Assembly: GCA_020630955.1 (NCBI GenBank)
Contig: JAHDIE010000001.1
Location: forward strand, 1 to 64,000
Length of the DNA: 64,000 bases
Source of the DNA: Saprospiraceae bacterium
GTDB taxonomy: Bacteria > Bacteroidota > Bacteroidia > Chitinophagales > Saprospiraceae
Direction: 5' to 3'
Made by a program: the position numbers and the translations under genes. Positions 1 to 9,086 of the stretch are shown here, piece after piece. Under the pieces are notes generated by a model, which did not search any database, was not told the origin of the DNA, and worked only from the letters and a program-made list of their open reading frames with translations. How positions within the stretch are numbered: position 1 is the stretch's first letter; every line of letters begins with the position of its first letter.

Positions 1-426
1 TTGGTGGTGAGATTGGCTTTTGGATATGCAGGATTGGGGGTTTTGCTTAGGATTGGCAAGGCCTCCTTGAATTTCTCCAATTGCTTTTACAGCCTTAAAA
101 TTCTTTCCTCCACCTAGTGGATGAATTCTAATTCTGCCAATACTTTTTAGATTTTGCTAGTCTGTGGACTAACTATCTATATTTCTATGTCTTATTTTTA
201 TTTTGAATAGCACCCTTGGAAGTAAAATTTTAAATCATTCCACTATAGGGAAATGCATAAAATTAAGGAGGCAAAACCCAATTTTCAACTCCAAACTATT
301 TCAGATCACCATCCCTTTACCAAAACCAAGGTATAAAAAAACCCGTCGCGGGGAGCGACGGGTTAAATCAATAAACCAATCTCATTATGAGATAAGCGTA
401 TAATAAAAAGACGAAATCCAAGTTAA
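1..426. other. gene-free left edge
   Basis: No protein is recognisable here. The minus strand is open from base 156 to the edge but has no ATG, GTG or TTG in frame after the upstream stop at 157-159. The plus strand is open in frame 1 from the edge to a TAG at 115-117 (38 codons), which could be the tail of a gene outside the window but shows no family motif. Bases 200-426 hold the ftsZ terminator and a small perfect hairpin, ATCTCA-TTA-TGAGAT, at 379-393. Confidence 0.5.
333..364 (-). terminator. rho-independent terminator of the dcw operon
   Basis: A perfect 10-bp stem (340-349 with 355-364, AACCCGTCGC/GCGACGGGTT) closes a 5-base loop. Read on the minus strand it is followed by a run of seven T (334-340, partly within the stem). 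It lies 63 bases past the ftsZ stop codon, so it ends the whole minus-strand dcw transcript. It is the most GC-rich, strongest hairpin noticed in the window. Confidence 0.9.
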
Positions 427-1947
427 TTAGTCCACATTATCGTGTAGAAACGAGTTTCCTCGCTCAATTATAGGTTGGTCATCATCTTCCATCGAAACTG
501 ACAATCTTGACAGTCGCGATTCTACGGAAGATCCTATATCTTCTAACTGAACTTTCCTTCGTTTGAAGGCTGGTTCGCTTTCCATATCCGCTATCACCTT
601 AGGAGATTCTAAGGGTTTAGTGATCAAATTTTTCAAATACTCTTTACGAGCTATTTCTTTTTTTCTGTCTGTTACCGAATTCGCGGTTTCTTGTTCAGAT
701 TTTACGAACGGATCTTCAGATTGAGAAAAATACTCATTTGTAAATCCCTCATTATGAGGTAAAGATACATTATTACTTTCTAAATCTATAGTATTATTGG
801 TATTAACATTTTCTTTAACAGTCATCACCACAGGACCATCGTCCTCTAGTTCAAATGGTTTATTTCCGATGTCAAATGGCTCGTTTAAAGGCACCAATAC
901 TTTAGGTTGCACCATCTCTACCGGATTTTTTTCTTCCTTCTTAAAACCTGTTGCTATAATGGTCAAACTAAGATTTTCTCCTAATCTATCATCTTGACAA
1001 TTACCCCAGATAATATCAGTACCATGACCTGCTTCATCTTGAATATAATCAGTGATTGTACCAATTTCATCCATGGTCACTTCTTCTACTCCAGAAGAAA
1101 TATTTAGTAAAATATGTTGAGCTCCTCTAATATCATTGTCCTCTAACAAAGGTGAATTGATAGCAAGATCAATGGCTTTTTTAGCTCTATTTTCTCCACT
1201 GGCAACACCTGTACCCATGATGCATACACCACTATCTCTCATTACTGTATTAACATCTTCAAAATCAACATTGATCTGTCCATGAATGGTTATTATCTCT
1301 GCAATTCCTTTAGCAGCAGTTGTTAGTACATTATCCGCTTTCCCAAATGCTTCCTGTAGTTTTAGATTTCCATAAATGTCTCTCAACTTATCATTAGAGA
1401 TTACCAAAATGGAATCCACATTGCGTTTCATTTGCTCCAATCCTTCCAAGGCAAATCGATGCCTTCTTCTTCCTTCAAATCCAAATGGAATGGTAATAAT
1501 ACCTACTGTAAGAATTCCCATTTCTCTAGCGGCTTTTGCTATGATGGGGGCTGCACCTGTTCCAGTACCACCGCCCATTCCTGCAGTGATGAACAACATT
1601 TTTGTCCCATCATTTAGGAAGTTTCGTACATCTTCTATTGATTCAATACAAGATTGTTTTCCAACTTCTGGTTTTGAGCCAGCACCACGGCCTTCTGTAA
1701 GGCTTGGCCCAAGTTGAATTTTAGTTGGCACTGGATTATTTTCTAAAGCTTGAATGTCCGTATTGCAAACAGCAAAATCAACTCCGGTAATTCCTTGGTT
1801 GTACATGTAGGCAACAGCATTGGAACCACCGCCTCCGACACCAAGTACCTTGATGATGGAAAGCTCATTTCCAGATTCCTGTTCAAAATTGAACTCATTT
1901 TGCAACAAGCTGTTTAACGGCTCGTAGTTATGTAAATCTTCACTCAT
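427..1947 (-). CDS. ftsZ: cell division GTPase FtsZ
   Basis: Tubulin-like GTPase that polymerises into the Z ring at midcell and recruits the divisome. The tubulin signature GGGTGTG is at residues 125-131 and the T7 synergy loop NVDFEDV at 226-232, so both halves of the GTPase site are present. The core ends near residue 335. A long charged, Ser/Asn-rich linker of about 150 residues follows, and the end NSFLHDNVD is the tail I associate with Bacteroidota FtsZ. At 506 residues it is longer than the 380-400 of E. coli FtsZ because of the linker. It is the last gene of the dcw operon, 42 bases after ftsA and just before the terminator. Confidence 0.98.
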   Translation of the reverse strand: MSEDLHNYEPLNSLLQNEFNFEQESGNELSIIKVLGVGGGGSNAVAYMYNQGITGVDFAVCNTDIQALENNPVPTKIQLGPSLTEGRGAGSKPEVGKQSCIESIEDVRNFLNDGTKMLFITAGMGGGTGTGAAPIIAKAAREMGILTVGIITIPFGFEGRRRHRFALEGLEQMKRNVDSILVISNDKLRDIYGNLKLQEAFGKADNVLTTAAKGIAEIITIHGQINVDFEDVNTVMRDSGVCIMGTGVASGENRAKKAIDLAINSPLLEDNDIRGAQHILLNISSGVEEVTMDEIGTITDYIQDEAGHGTDIIWGNCQDDRLGENLSLTIIATGFKKEEKNPVEMVQPKVLVPLNEPFDIGNKPFELEDDGPVVMTVKENVNTNNTIDLESNNVSLPHNEGFTNEYFSQSEDPFVKSEQETANSVTDRKKEIARKEYLKNLITKPLESPKVIADMESEPAFKRRKVQLEDIGSSVESRLSRLSVSMEDDDQPIIERGNSFLHDNVD

Positions 1948-1989
1948 GCGTCCTTTGTTAGTTAGTTAGGGGGGATTAAATTTCGATTT

Positions 1990-3336
1990 TTAAAATTCTG
2001 AGTCTGGGGTGTTTTCAAAAAATTCTTTGGTATAAGTAAAGAGCTTTTCAAACCATTTGGTTTGGGTCATAGAAGCTCCTTTATTTGTACTTTGTTCTGC
2101 TGTTGCGGTTTCACCATCATCTTCTGCTACATCAAATACTTCTTGTTTGGACCTTTCTTCCAACTCCATATTTTCCAAGGTAGTAATTAACAAACCTATG
2201 GCAGTACTGTAGATTGGACTTGCAAGGTTTTGAGTGTATCCATGAGCTAAGGAATCAACTGGCAATCCTCTTCTTGCAATCAGACCAGTATGGTATTCTG
2301 CTAGAAGGTCAATGTTTTTCAACAAAGAACCACCTCCTGTCAATACAATACCAGCAATCAGTTTGTTTTCGTATCCTGATCTTTTGATTTCCCATAAAAT
2401 AAAATCAAAGATTTCTTCCAATCTAGCTTGGATTATTTTAGCAAGATTCTTTTCTGAAATCTCTTTTGGATCACGTCCTCTAAATCCAGGAATAATAATG
2501 CTCCTGTTATCATAAACCTCATTTGCCAAAGCGCTACCAAACTTAAGTTTTAATTTTTCGGCTTGATCTTTCATCACCGTACATCCTTCTTTGATATCGC
2601 TGGTAATGATGTTTCCACCAAATGGGATCACTGCTGTGTGACGAATAATACCTTCTTGGAAAATCGTCAAATCTGTTGTTCCTCCTCCTATATCGATCAA
2701 AGCAACACCTGCTTCTTTTTCTTCCTCACTTAATACTGCTTTTGCAGAAGCAATAGGCTCTAAGGTCATGTCCGCCACATCGAGTCCTACTTTTTCAACA
2801 CATCTCATGATATTTTTAGATGCTGTAATTTGTCCAGTAATGATGTGAAAATTTGCTTCTAGTCTCACTCCAGCCATTCCAACTGGATCCACAATATCTT
2901 TTTCATCGTCTACCGTAAATTCTTGAGGAATTACATGGAGAATCTTATCGCCAGGAGGCAATACAATTTTGTACATATCGCTAATCAATTTTTCTACATC
3001 AGCCAAACTAATCTCTGAAGTAGAATCATTTCTAACGAGCAAACCATGATGATGGTGACTCTTAATGTGCTGACCTGCAATACCCACATGCACTGACTTA
3101 AATTTCTTACCAGAATTTCTTTCAGCAATATCAATTGCCTCTCTGATTGCCTTTACCGTCTTATCGATATTGGCAACAACCCCTCTGGACACTCCTTCGG
3201 ATTGGACAGTACCCACTCCAAGTATCTCGATCTTGTCGTACTGATTTTTGCAACCGGCTATGGCACAAACTTTCGTTGTTCCTATATCTAAGACAATTGC
3301 TAATTCTGTTGTTTTTAATTGATCAAAATCCATCAT
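1990..3336 (-). CDS. ftsA: cell division protein FtsA
   Basis: Actin-like ATPase that tethers FtsZ filaments to the membrane. The phosphate-1 loop LDIGTTKVCAIAG is at residues 16-28, the FtsA-specific 1C (SHS2) domain covers about 83-165, and the phosphate-2 loop IDIGGGTTDLTIF is at 214-226. An adenosine motif GIVLTGGGS follows near 330. The C-terminal stretch (WFEKLFTYTKEFFEN) looks like the expected amphipathic membrane-targeting helix. A natural run of four His sits near residue 95. Two adjacent ATGs could start it (3336 or 3333). It lies 21 bases after ftsQ and 42 before ftsZ. Confidence 0.97.
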   Translation of the reverse strand: MMDFDQLKTTELAIVLDIGTTKVCAIAGCKNQYDKIEILGVGTVQSEGVSRGVVANIDKTVKAIREAIDIAERNSGKKFKSVHVGIAGQHIKSHHHHGLLVRNDSTSEISLADVEKLISDMYKIVLPPGDKILHVIPQEFTVDDEKDIVDPVGMAGVRLEANFHIITGQITASKNIMRCVEKVGLDVADMTLEPIASAKAVLSEEEKEAGVALIDIGGGTTDLTIFQEGIIRHTAVIPFGGNIITSDIKEGCTVMKDQAEKLKLKFGSALANEVYDNRSIIIPGFRGRDPKEISEKNLAKIIQARLEEIFDFILWEIKRSGYENKLIAGIVLTGGGSLLKNIDLLAEYHTGLIARRGLPVDSLAHGYTQNLASPIYSTAIGLLITTLENMELEERSKQEVFDVAEDDGETATAEQSTNKGASMTQTKWFEKLFTYTKEFFENTPDSEF

Positions 3337-3357
3337 GATTTTTCACATTTTTCAGGT

Positions 3358-4146
3358 TTATTTAATTCCAACGATATGTCCTTCATAGCTTAAATTGATT
3401 TCTGAAAATCTATCAAGACCAACCCGTTTTATTCCTTCTTTATAATATGCTTTTAGCTTATTCATTTTATCGTTTAACGCAAGGTGGTCACCAAGAATAA
3501 TTTTATTTCTTCCCAATTTTGGCACCATCACAAAGCTTCCATCTTCTTCAACATTAATCTGCTCAATTAAAGATTTGAGAAAGGGGTCCTCATCAATCTC
3601 ATTGGCGATGCTGTAGATTTGATTGATATTGTTTGTAGCTTGCTCTTGGTATTCATTTACGTAAGTATCGATATGACCGGTTGCAATTGGTAATCGCAAA
3701 ACGGAACTTTCATGTACAGGAATATGCTTACCTTCCTTGTCCAAGTAATAATCTTCTGCTCCTGTGACAGTAACCCTAACAATGGGTTGCCTTTGAGTTA
3801 CATCAACGTACATATTTCCATTTTTACCAAAATATACATTGGCAAAATCTATTCTCTTATCTGCATTTAATTTTTCCTCTAGGGAAATGATATTAAAATC
3901 TTTCAAGGAGGCACGTTCGATGTCGAATCCAGCATGGCTTTCTATGATGGCAAAAATATCATCTGCTTTTATGATTGCCTTACCATCAGTTATAGAAGAA
4001 ATGTTGACATTAATTTTCGAAACAAGCCTATTTTCTTTTTGATGGACACCAATGGTCAATACAAAAAGTATCCCTAGCAAGGCTGCTAGCTTAATCATAT
4101 GATTCAAACGAATCACAAAGGTTTGTTTTCTTCTTTTTCCTGCCAA
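3358..4146 (-). CDS. ftsQ: cell division protein FtsQ/DivIB
   Basis: Bitopic divisome protein whose periplasmic part bridges early and late division proteins (FtsB/FtsL in the known complex). It has a basic cytoplasmic N-terminus (MAGKRRK), one membrane helix at about residues 16-35, and a periplasmic region that should hold a POTRA domain (about 42-115) and the FtsQ beta domain. FtsQ sequences diverge strongly in Bacteroidota, so the call rests on size (262 residues), topology and position between murC and ftsA. It starts 6 bases after murC stops. Confidence 0.88.
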   Translation of the reverse strand: MAGKRRKQTFVIRLNHMIKLAALLGILFVLTIGVHQKENRLVSKINVNISSITDGKAIIKADDIFAIIESHAGFDIERASLKDFNIISLEEKLNADKRIDFANVYFGKNGNMYVDVTQRQPIVRVTVTGAEDYYLDKEGKHIPVHESSVLRLPIATGHIDTYVNEYQEQATNNINQIYSIANEIDEDPFLKSLIEQINVEEDGSFVMVPKLGRNKIILGDHLALNDKMNKLKAYYKEGIKRVGLDRFSEINLSYEGHIVGIK

Positions 4147-4152
4147 AGCTGT

Positions 4153-5529
4153 TTAGCTTAAAATGTCGATTATTGTCTTATGATATTTATCTAGATCTGA
4201 AGCACCCAATGTTAATAGGATTTCAGGTCTATAATCACGCAATTTATGACTTAAATCTTGAAAATCAATGGAATACCTATTATTATTTTTCATAATATCT
4301 AGGATCATCTGACTTGACACCCCTGGAATAGGTTTTTCTCTTGCAGGATAGATTGGAAGTAAGAATATTTGGTCTAAGCGATCAAGTTGGGCAGCAAAAC
4401 CCTCATAAAAATCCCGCGTTCTCGAATACAAATGAGGTTGAAAAATAGCAGATATATGAGCATCGGGATACAATTTTCGCACAGTATCAATGGCAGACTT
4501 TAATTCTATGGGGTGATGGGCGTAATCATCTATCAGTATAAAGTCTTGATTATCAACCACCCACTCAAACCTCCGCTTGATGCCCTCGAAACTAGCCATG
4601 CAAAAGTGAACGGATTCAATATCAAGTCCAGCGATTAAGGCAGCTAAGATAGCAGCAGAAGCATTCCTAATATTATGCTCCCCTGGCATCACTGAAACAA
4701 TATCGTCAATTGTACCTTGCGGGGTCACAAGATTGAAATAAAATCGATGATTTTCTACCCTTATTTTATCGATTCTTGCTTTACCAGACTCAGATATTTC
4801 AATCAAATCAATGTTCTTGTTCTTTAATTGGTCGGTCCAAGTTTCAGAAAACATCTCCTTGAGACCCTCTTGTATTATAATACTACCCCCATTCTGTGTT
4901 TGGAGACTAAATTTTTCATAGGCAGCAATCATTTCAGCATGATCTCCATAGATATCAAGATGATCCGGATCCAGGCTTTGGATGATGGTTATTTTTGGAC
5001 AAAGTTGTAAAAAGGAACGATCGTACTCATCAGCTTCTGCAACAAACCAGTTGCTTTTTCCTTCAATATAATTGGTATTATAATTCTTCAATATTCCACC
5101 CACAAAACCAGTTGGGTCGAGACCTCCTGATTTCATCAGATGAGTTAAAATTGCTGATGTGCTGGTTTTCCCATGAGTGCCTGCCACAGCTATACAATCC
5201 ATTGACTTTGACAATTCCCCAAGTGCCTCGGATCTTTTAATTATTGGAATCACTGAATTTTGCAAGAATTGGAATTCTGCATGGTCCTTTGGAATTGCAG
5301 GTGTGTAAATTACCAAATCAATATCTTCTGGAATCTTTTGAATATCAATATCATAATGGATATCAATTCCTAAACTATCCAGTTTATCAGTCAATGTTGT
5401 TTGCGTTAAGTCATATCCCGAAACTTTTTTTCCTTGGTTTTTAAAAAACCTTGCCAAGGCACTCATTCCAATTCCGCCAATGCCTAGGAAATAAATATGT
5501 TTGTATGCATTTATATTAGTCTGCTCCAT
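4153..5529 (-). CDS. murC: UDP-N-acetylmuramate--L-alanine ligase MurC
   Basis: Cytoplasmic ligase that adds L-Ala to UDP-MurNAc, the first peptide step of peptidoglycan synthesis. The N-terminal Rossmann motif FLGIGGIGMSALA is at residues 14-26, the ATP-binding loop AGTHGKTS at 116-123, and the Mur ligase central and C-terminal domains follow to residue 458, the usual length. The motif DDYAHHP, typical of MurC, precedes the C-terminal domain. Its first 14 bases overlap the end of murG, which suggests translational coupling. Confidence 0.98.
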   Translation of the reverse strand: MEQTNINAYKHIYFLGIGGIGMSALARFFKNQGKKVSGYDLTQTTLTDKLDSLGIDIHYDIDIQKIPEDIDLVIYTPAIPKDHAEFQFLQNSVIPIIKRSEALGELSKSMDCIAVAGTHGKTSTSAILTHLMKSGGLDPTGFVGGILKNYNTNYIEGKSNWFVAEADEYDRSFLQLCPKITIIQSLDPDHLDIYGDHAEMIAAYEKFSLQTQNGGSIIIQEGLKEMFSETWTDQLKNKNIDLIEISESGKARIDKIRVENHRFYFNLVTPQGTIDDIVSVMPGEHNIRNASAAILAALIAGLDIESVHFCMASFEGIKRRFEWVVDNQDFILIDDYAHHPIELKSAIDTVRKLYPDAHISAIFQPHLYSRTRDFYEGFAAQLDRLDQIFLLPIYPAREKPIPGVSSQMILDIMKNNNRYSIDFQDLSHKLRDYRPEILLTLGASDLDKYHKTIIDILS

Positions 5530-6616
5530 CGACCAATTTTATTATTTCGTTAGTGATTGCAATGGCTGCATTAGGTTTTGCAAACTTTGCAATGTTATTA
5601 CTGAGTTTTACACATTTTTTTTCATTATTGATAAGATCTACAGCTTTGGCTAACAAATTATCTTTTGCATCAACATCTTTTACCAAAAGAGCAGCGCCAT
5701 CTTCGACTAAGGCCATGGCATTTTTGGTTTGGTGGTCTTCAGCGACATTGGGAGATGGCACTAAAATTACAGGTTTTTTAATTAATGCAAGCTCTGAAAT
5801 TGACAAAGCTCCTGCTCGACAAATGATTACATCGGCCGCTTTGTAAGCCAAATCCATCCGGTCGATGAAGGTTAAAGGATATATATTATTTTCAACAGCA
5901 GCGTCAGCTTTCATATATTCTTCTTCATACAATTTGCCCAATTGCCAAATCAATTGTACCTCTTGGTTTTCAGCTATTAACTTATAACTATCTCTTACTG
6001 CCCTATTGAGTGTACGCGCTCCTAGGCTTCCGCCAAATAGCAATATGGTTTTCTTAGCAGGATCCAGCTTAAAGTAATTTTTCGCTTCTTCCTTAGGAAT
6101 TTCATTGTCCCAGATATCTGTACGAACTGGATTTCCTGTCAATACTAATTTATCTTTGGCAAAATACTTTTCCAAGCCAAAGTATGCAACACAAATTTTG
6201 TTTGCTCTTTTTGATAAAAACTTATTGGTGATTCCGGGAAAAGAGTTTTGCTCTTGAAGTAATGTGACAATGCCTTTCCGCTGTGCTGCATACAAAGTAG
6301 GTCCAGAGGCATAACCACCAAACCCAATGGCAATGTCCGGTTTAAATTCTGCAACAATTCTATTTGCTTTTGAAATAGCAGAAAATAATCTAAAAATGTT
6401 TTTGATGTTCTCGAAAGTAATCTTACGACTAAATCCTCGAATATTTAATCCTTCAATCTTAAAGCCTGCCTTCGGCACCTTTTCCATTTCAATTTTTCCC
6501 AAAGCACCAACAAAAAGAATTTCAATATTTGGAACGGACTGTTGAAGAGTTTGAGCAATAGCAATTGCTGGATAGACATGCCCTCCTGTGCCGCCGCCAC
6601 TTATTATCACTCTCAT
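5516..6616 (-). CDS. murG: undecaprenyl-PP-MurNAc-pentapeptide GlcNAc transferase MurG
   Basis: GT-B glycosyltransferase acting at the inner face of the membrane; it adds GlcNAc to lipid I to give lipid II. The N-terminal glycine loop GGGTGGHVYP is at residues 7-16 with His13 in the place of the essential family His. A second glycine-rich motif GGSLGARTLN lies near 195, and the UDP-GlcNAc site GALSISELA follows in the C-terminal domain. Length 366 is normal. Its start codon shares one base with the ftsW stop (TAATG), and its end overlaps murC by 14 bases. Confidence 0.98.
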   Translation of the reverse strand: MRVIISGGGTGGHVYPAIAIAQTLQQSVPNIEILFVGALGKIEMEKVPKAGFKIEGLNIRGFSRKITFENIKNIFRLFSAISKANRIVAEFKPDIAIGFGGYASGPTLYAAQRKGIVTLLQEQNSFPGITNKFLSKRANKICVAYFGLEKYFAKDKLVLTGNPVRTDIWDNEIPKEEAKNYFKLDPAKKTILLFGGSLGARTLNRAVRDSYKLIAENQEVQLIWQLGKLYEEEYMKADAAVENNIYPLTFIDRMDLAYKAADVIICRAGALSISELALIKKPVILVPSPNVAEDHQTKNAMALVEDGAALLVKDVDAKDNLLAKAVDLINNEKKCVKLSNNIAKFAKPNAAIAITNEIIKLVDGAD

Positions 6617-7779
6617 TAGCTGGCTGATTGTAATACCAATTCTTCTTTTTTACTTTCATCAACATATCGGCTGACAGATAATATGATACCCAATGAAATG
6701 CAAGTAAATATCAAAGAAGTCCCCCCCATCGAAATGAATGGAAGATTCAAACCAGTAACTGGAACAAGGTGCACAGATACAGCAATATTAGCAAAAGCCT
6801 GCACTACAATATTTAAAGCAAGACCCATTGCTAAAATAGCCCCAAAAGTCTTAGGGCAACGCGTAACAATGGCAATGCATCTAATCAATAACCAAAGATA
6901 TAATCCTATGATTGCAAAAGCCCCCAAGAGACCATACTCTTCACATATGATTGCATATATAAAGTCTGCATAAGGATAAGGAAGAAAGTTTTTTTGAATC
7001 GAATTTCCTGGCCCAGTACCAAAAAATTCACCAGATGCAATAGCCATCTTGGAATGTTGAATCTGATAACCTCCATCTGTATTGTACAGAAAGGCATTGA
7101 CTCTACTGATCCAAGTATCAACCCTAAAGTGCTCAGGAAAAGCCTGTCCAATTAGAACAAGCAAAGCCAGGAGAACAATTCCAATCAAGCCCATGGCAAT
7201 AATATACTTGATAGAAACTCTTCCGATAATCATCATCAAAATGCATGTAACAAATAGCAAGGCAGCAGTACTTAAGTCTGCAACAGCAATAAGGCAACAA
7301 ACAAATCCAACAGGAATAATGATAGGTAAAAAAGCTGTTTTAAACTCTTTGATGTTTACTTGCTTTTTGGACAAGATTTTGGCAAGGAAAATTATCAAAG
7401 CAAGTTTTGCAAAATCGGAAGTTTGAAATGTTTTGTCAATCCATGGAATCGTAATCCATCGCTTAGCATCATTGACTTCATCTCCAAAGAAAAATGTATA
7501 TGCCAATAACGGAATAGCAACCAGAATTAATATAGGCGCAATCTTTCCAAATTTAGTATAATGCATCCTCGAACAAACCACCATTAAGCCAAAGCCTACA
7601 GTCATATAAAACAAATGCATAAAAAGGTAATACTCGGTATTACCATCTCTCATTTTAAAGGCCATGGATCCAATAGAACTATAGACCGCCAAAATTGATG
7701 CGATGGCCAAGAAAGCAACTATTAACCAAATCCTCTTATCACCTTTAAGGTCTCCAAAAAACTGTAATACTTGTGCCAT
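6616..7779 (-). CDS. ftsW: SEDS peptidoglycan glycosyltransferase FtsW
   Basis: Polytopic SEDS protein that polymerises lipid II into septal glycan strands together with the class B PBP encoded upstream (ftsI). It is strongly hydrophobic, with about ten membrane helices starting at residue 17. Conserved SEDS features are visible: the DLSTA loop, the extracellular stretch GGYQIQHSKMAIASGEFFG, and YADFIYAIICEEYGLLGA. Length 387 is typical. It begins one base after the murD stop. RodA is the alternative SEDS assignment, but position in the dcw cluster makes FtsW far more likely. Confidence 0.96.
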   Translation of the reverse strand: MAQVLQFFGDLKGDKRIWLIVAFLAIASILAVYSSIGSMAFKMRDGNTEYYLFMHLFYMTVGFGLMVVCSRMHYTKFGKIAPILILVAIPLLAYTFFFGDEVNDAKRWITIPWIDKTFQTSDFAKLALIIFLAKILSKKQVNIKEFKTAFLPIIIPVGFVCCLIAVADLSTAALLFVTCILMMIIGRVSIKYIIAMGLIGIVLLALLVLIGQAFPEHFRVDTWISRVNAFLYNTDGGYQIQHSKMAIASGEFFGTGPGNSIQKNFLPYPYADFIYAIICEEYGLLGAFAIIGLYLWLLIRCIAIVTRCPKTFGAILAMGLALNIVVQAFANIAVSVHLVPVTGLNLPFISMGGTSLIFTCISLGIILSVSRYVDESKKEELVLQSAS

Positions 7780-7780
7780 A

Positions 7781-9082
7781 TTATTTTTTGAGTTTTAAAA
7801 CTTCTTCTTTAAAAATATTACCTCGTTGTTCATAGTTATCGAATAGATCAAAACTAGCGCAAGCAGGTGACAATAAAACAACGTCTCCATTTTCGCTATT
7901 TAATTTTGAGTATTCGACTGCATTTTTTGTATTTGTGAACACTGAAATTGGAATTCCTGAATGCTCAAATGCTGCCATTATTTTTTCAGGAAATTTTGAC
8001 AATATGATAATCTGTTTCACTTTTTCTTGCACCAATTCATTTACGGAAGTGTAATCATTGCCCTTATCCACTCCACCTACGATCCATAATATTTTTGCAT
8101 CTATTGCCTCTAACGCATAAAATACTGAATCAACATTCGTTGCCTTGCTATCATTTATAAAACGCACACCATCAATCTGTTCCACCAATTCCAAGCGATG
8201 CTCAATTGCCTCAAAAGTCTCCAATCCTGCAAAAATATCATCCGCTTCTATTTTTATTGATTGAACTGCCAAAACTGCCATCGCAGCGTTAATGCGATTG
8301 TGCTCTCCCAATAATTTTAATTTACATTGCTCACCATTTGGTTTCTTCAATACCAATGAGACATCAGATCTATCTAAAGGTAATCGTTTAATCTCGGCAT
8401 TTATTCCAGAAATCATTTCAGTGGATTTCTGATCATCCGAACTATAAATTAATACATCACCTGATTTCTGAAATTTGGTTATATTGAATTTTGCTTGAGC
8501 ATAATTTTGAAAACTGTAAGCATATCGATCCAGATGATCAGGACTAATATTTGTAATTATGGCAACCTTAGGTTGAAATGTCAAAAGATCATCCAGTTGA
8601 AAACTACTCACTTCTATCACAGCAATATTTGCATTCGACTGTAATAATGCTCTGGAAAAGCTGGTGCCAATGTTTCCCGCCAAAATTGCATCCAATCCTG
8701 CTTTTTCGATGATATGATGAATCAAGGAAGTGGTTGTTGTCTTCCCATTACTTCCTGTAATCGCAATAATATCTCCATTAAAATACCTTGAAGCAAAATC
8801 AATTTCGGAAATAATTGGAATTTCTTGCTCACGTATTCTTTTTACAATGGGAACATTAGATGGAACTCCAGGACTTTTTACGATCATATCCATTTCCAAT
8901 AATCTCCTTTCAGAATGACCTCCTTCTTCAAACTCAATTCCAGCTGCAATTAATTCTGACTTAAAAGATTTTTTGATACTTCCAAAATCACTGACAAAAA
9001 CAGCCCAGCCATTTTCTTTAGCCAACAAAGCAGCTCCTACTCCTGATTCTGCACCACCTATGATTCCTATTGTTTTAATCAT
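7781..9082 (-). CDS. murD: UDP-MurNAc-L-alanine--D-glutamate ligase MurD
   Basis: Cytoplasmic Mur ligase that adds D-Glu to UDP-MurNAc-L-Ala. The N-terminal UDP-binding Rossmann domain opens with IGIIGGAESGVG (residues 5-16), the ATP loop GSNGKTTT is at 110-117, and the central motif NISPDHLDRY is present. Length 433 is normal. The gene sits 4 bases after mraY and 1 base before ftsW, so all three are certainly co-transcribed. Confidence 0.98.
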   Translation of the reverse strand: MIKTIGIIGGAESGVGAALLAKENGWAVFVSDFGSIKKSFKSELIAAGIEFEEGGHSERRLLEMDMIVKSPGVPSNVPIVKRIREQEIPIISEIDFASRYFNGDIIAITGSNGKTTTTSLIHHIIEKAGLDAILAGNIGTSFSRALLQSNANIAVIEVSSFQLDDLLTFQPKVAIITNISPDHLDRYAYSFQNYAQAKFNITKFQKSGDVLIYSSDDQKSTEMISGINAEIKRLPLDRSDVSLVLKKPNGEQCKLKLLGEHNRINAAMAVLAVQSIKIEADDIFAGLETFEAIEHRLELVEQIDGVRFINDSKATNVDSVFYALEAIDAKILWIVGGVDKGNDYTSVNELVQEKVKQIIILSKFPEKIMAAFEHSGIPISVFTNTKNAVEYSKLNSENGDVVLLSPACASFDLFDNYEQRGNIFKEEVLKLKK

Positions 9083-9086
9083 GACC

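Noticed and set aside
203..403. 66-codon plus-strand frame at the left end
   Set aside because: It begins with a non-ATG codon, runs straight through the ftsZ terminator hairpin, and the product has no domain or signal.
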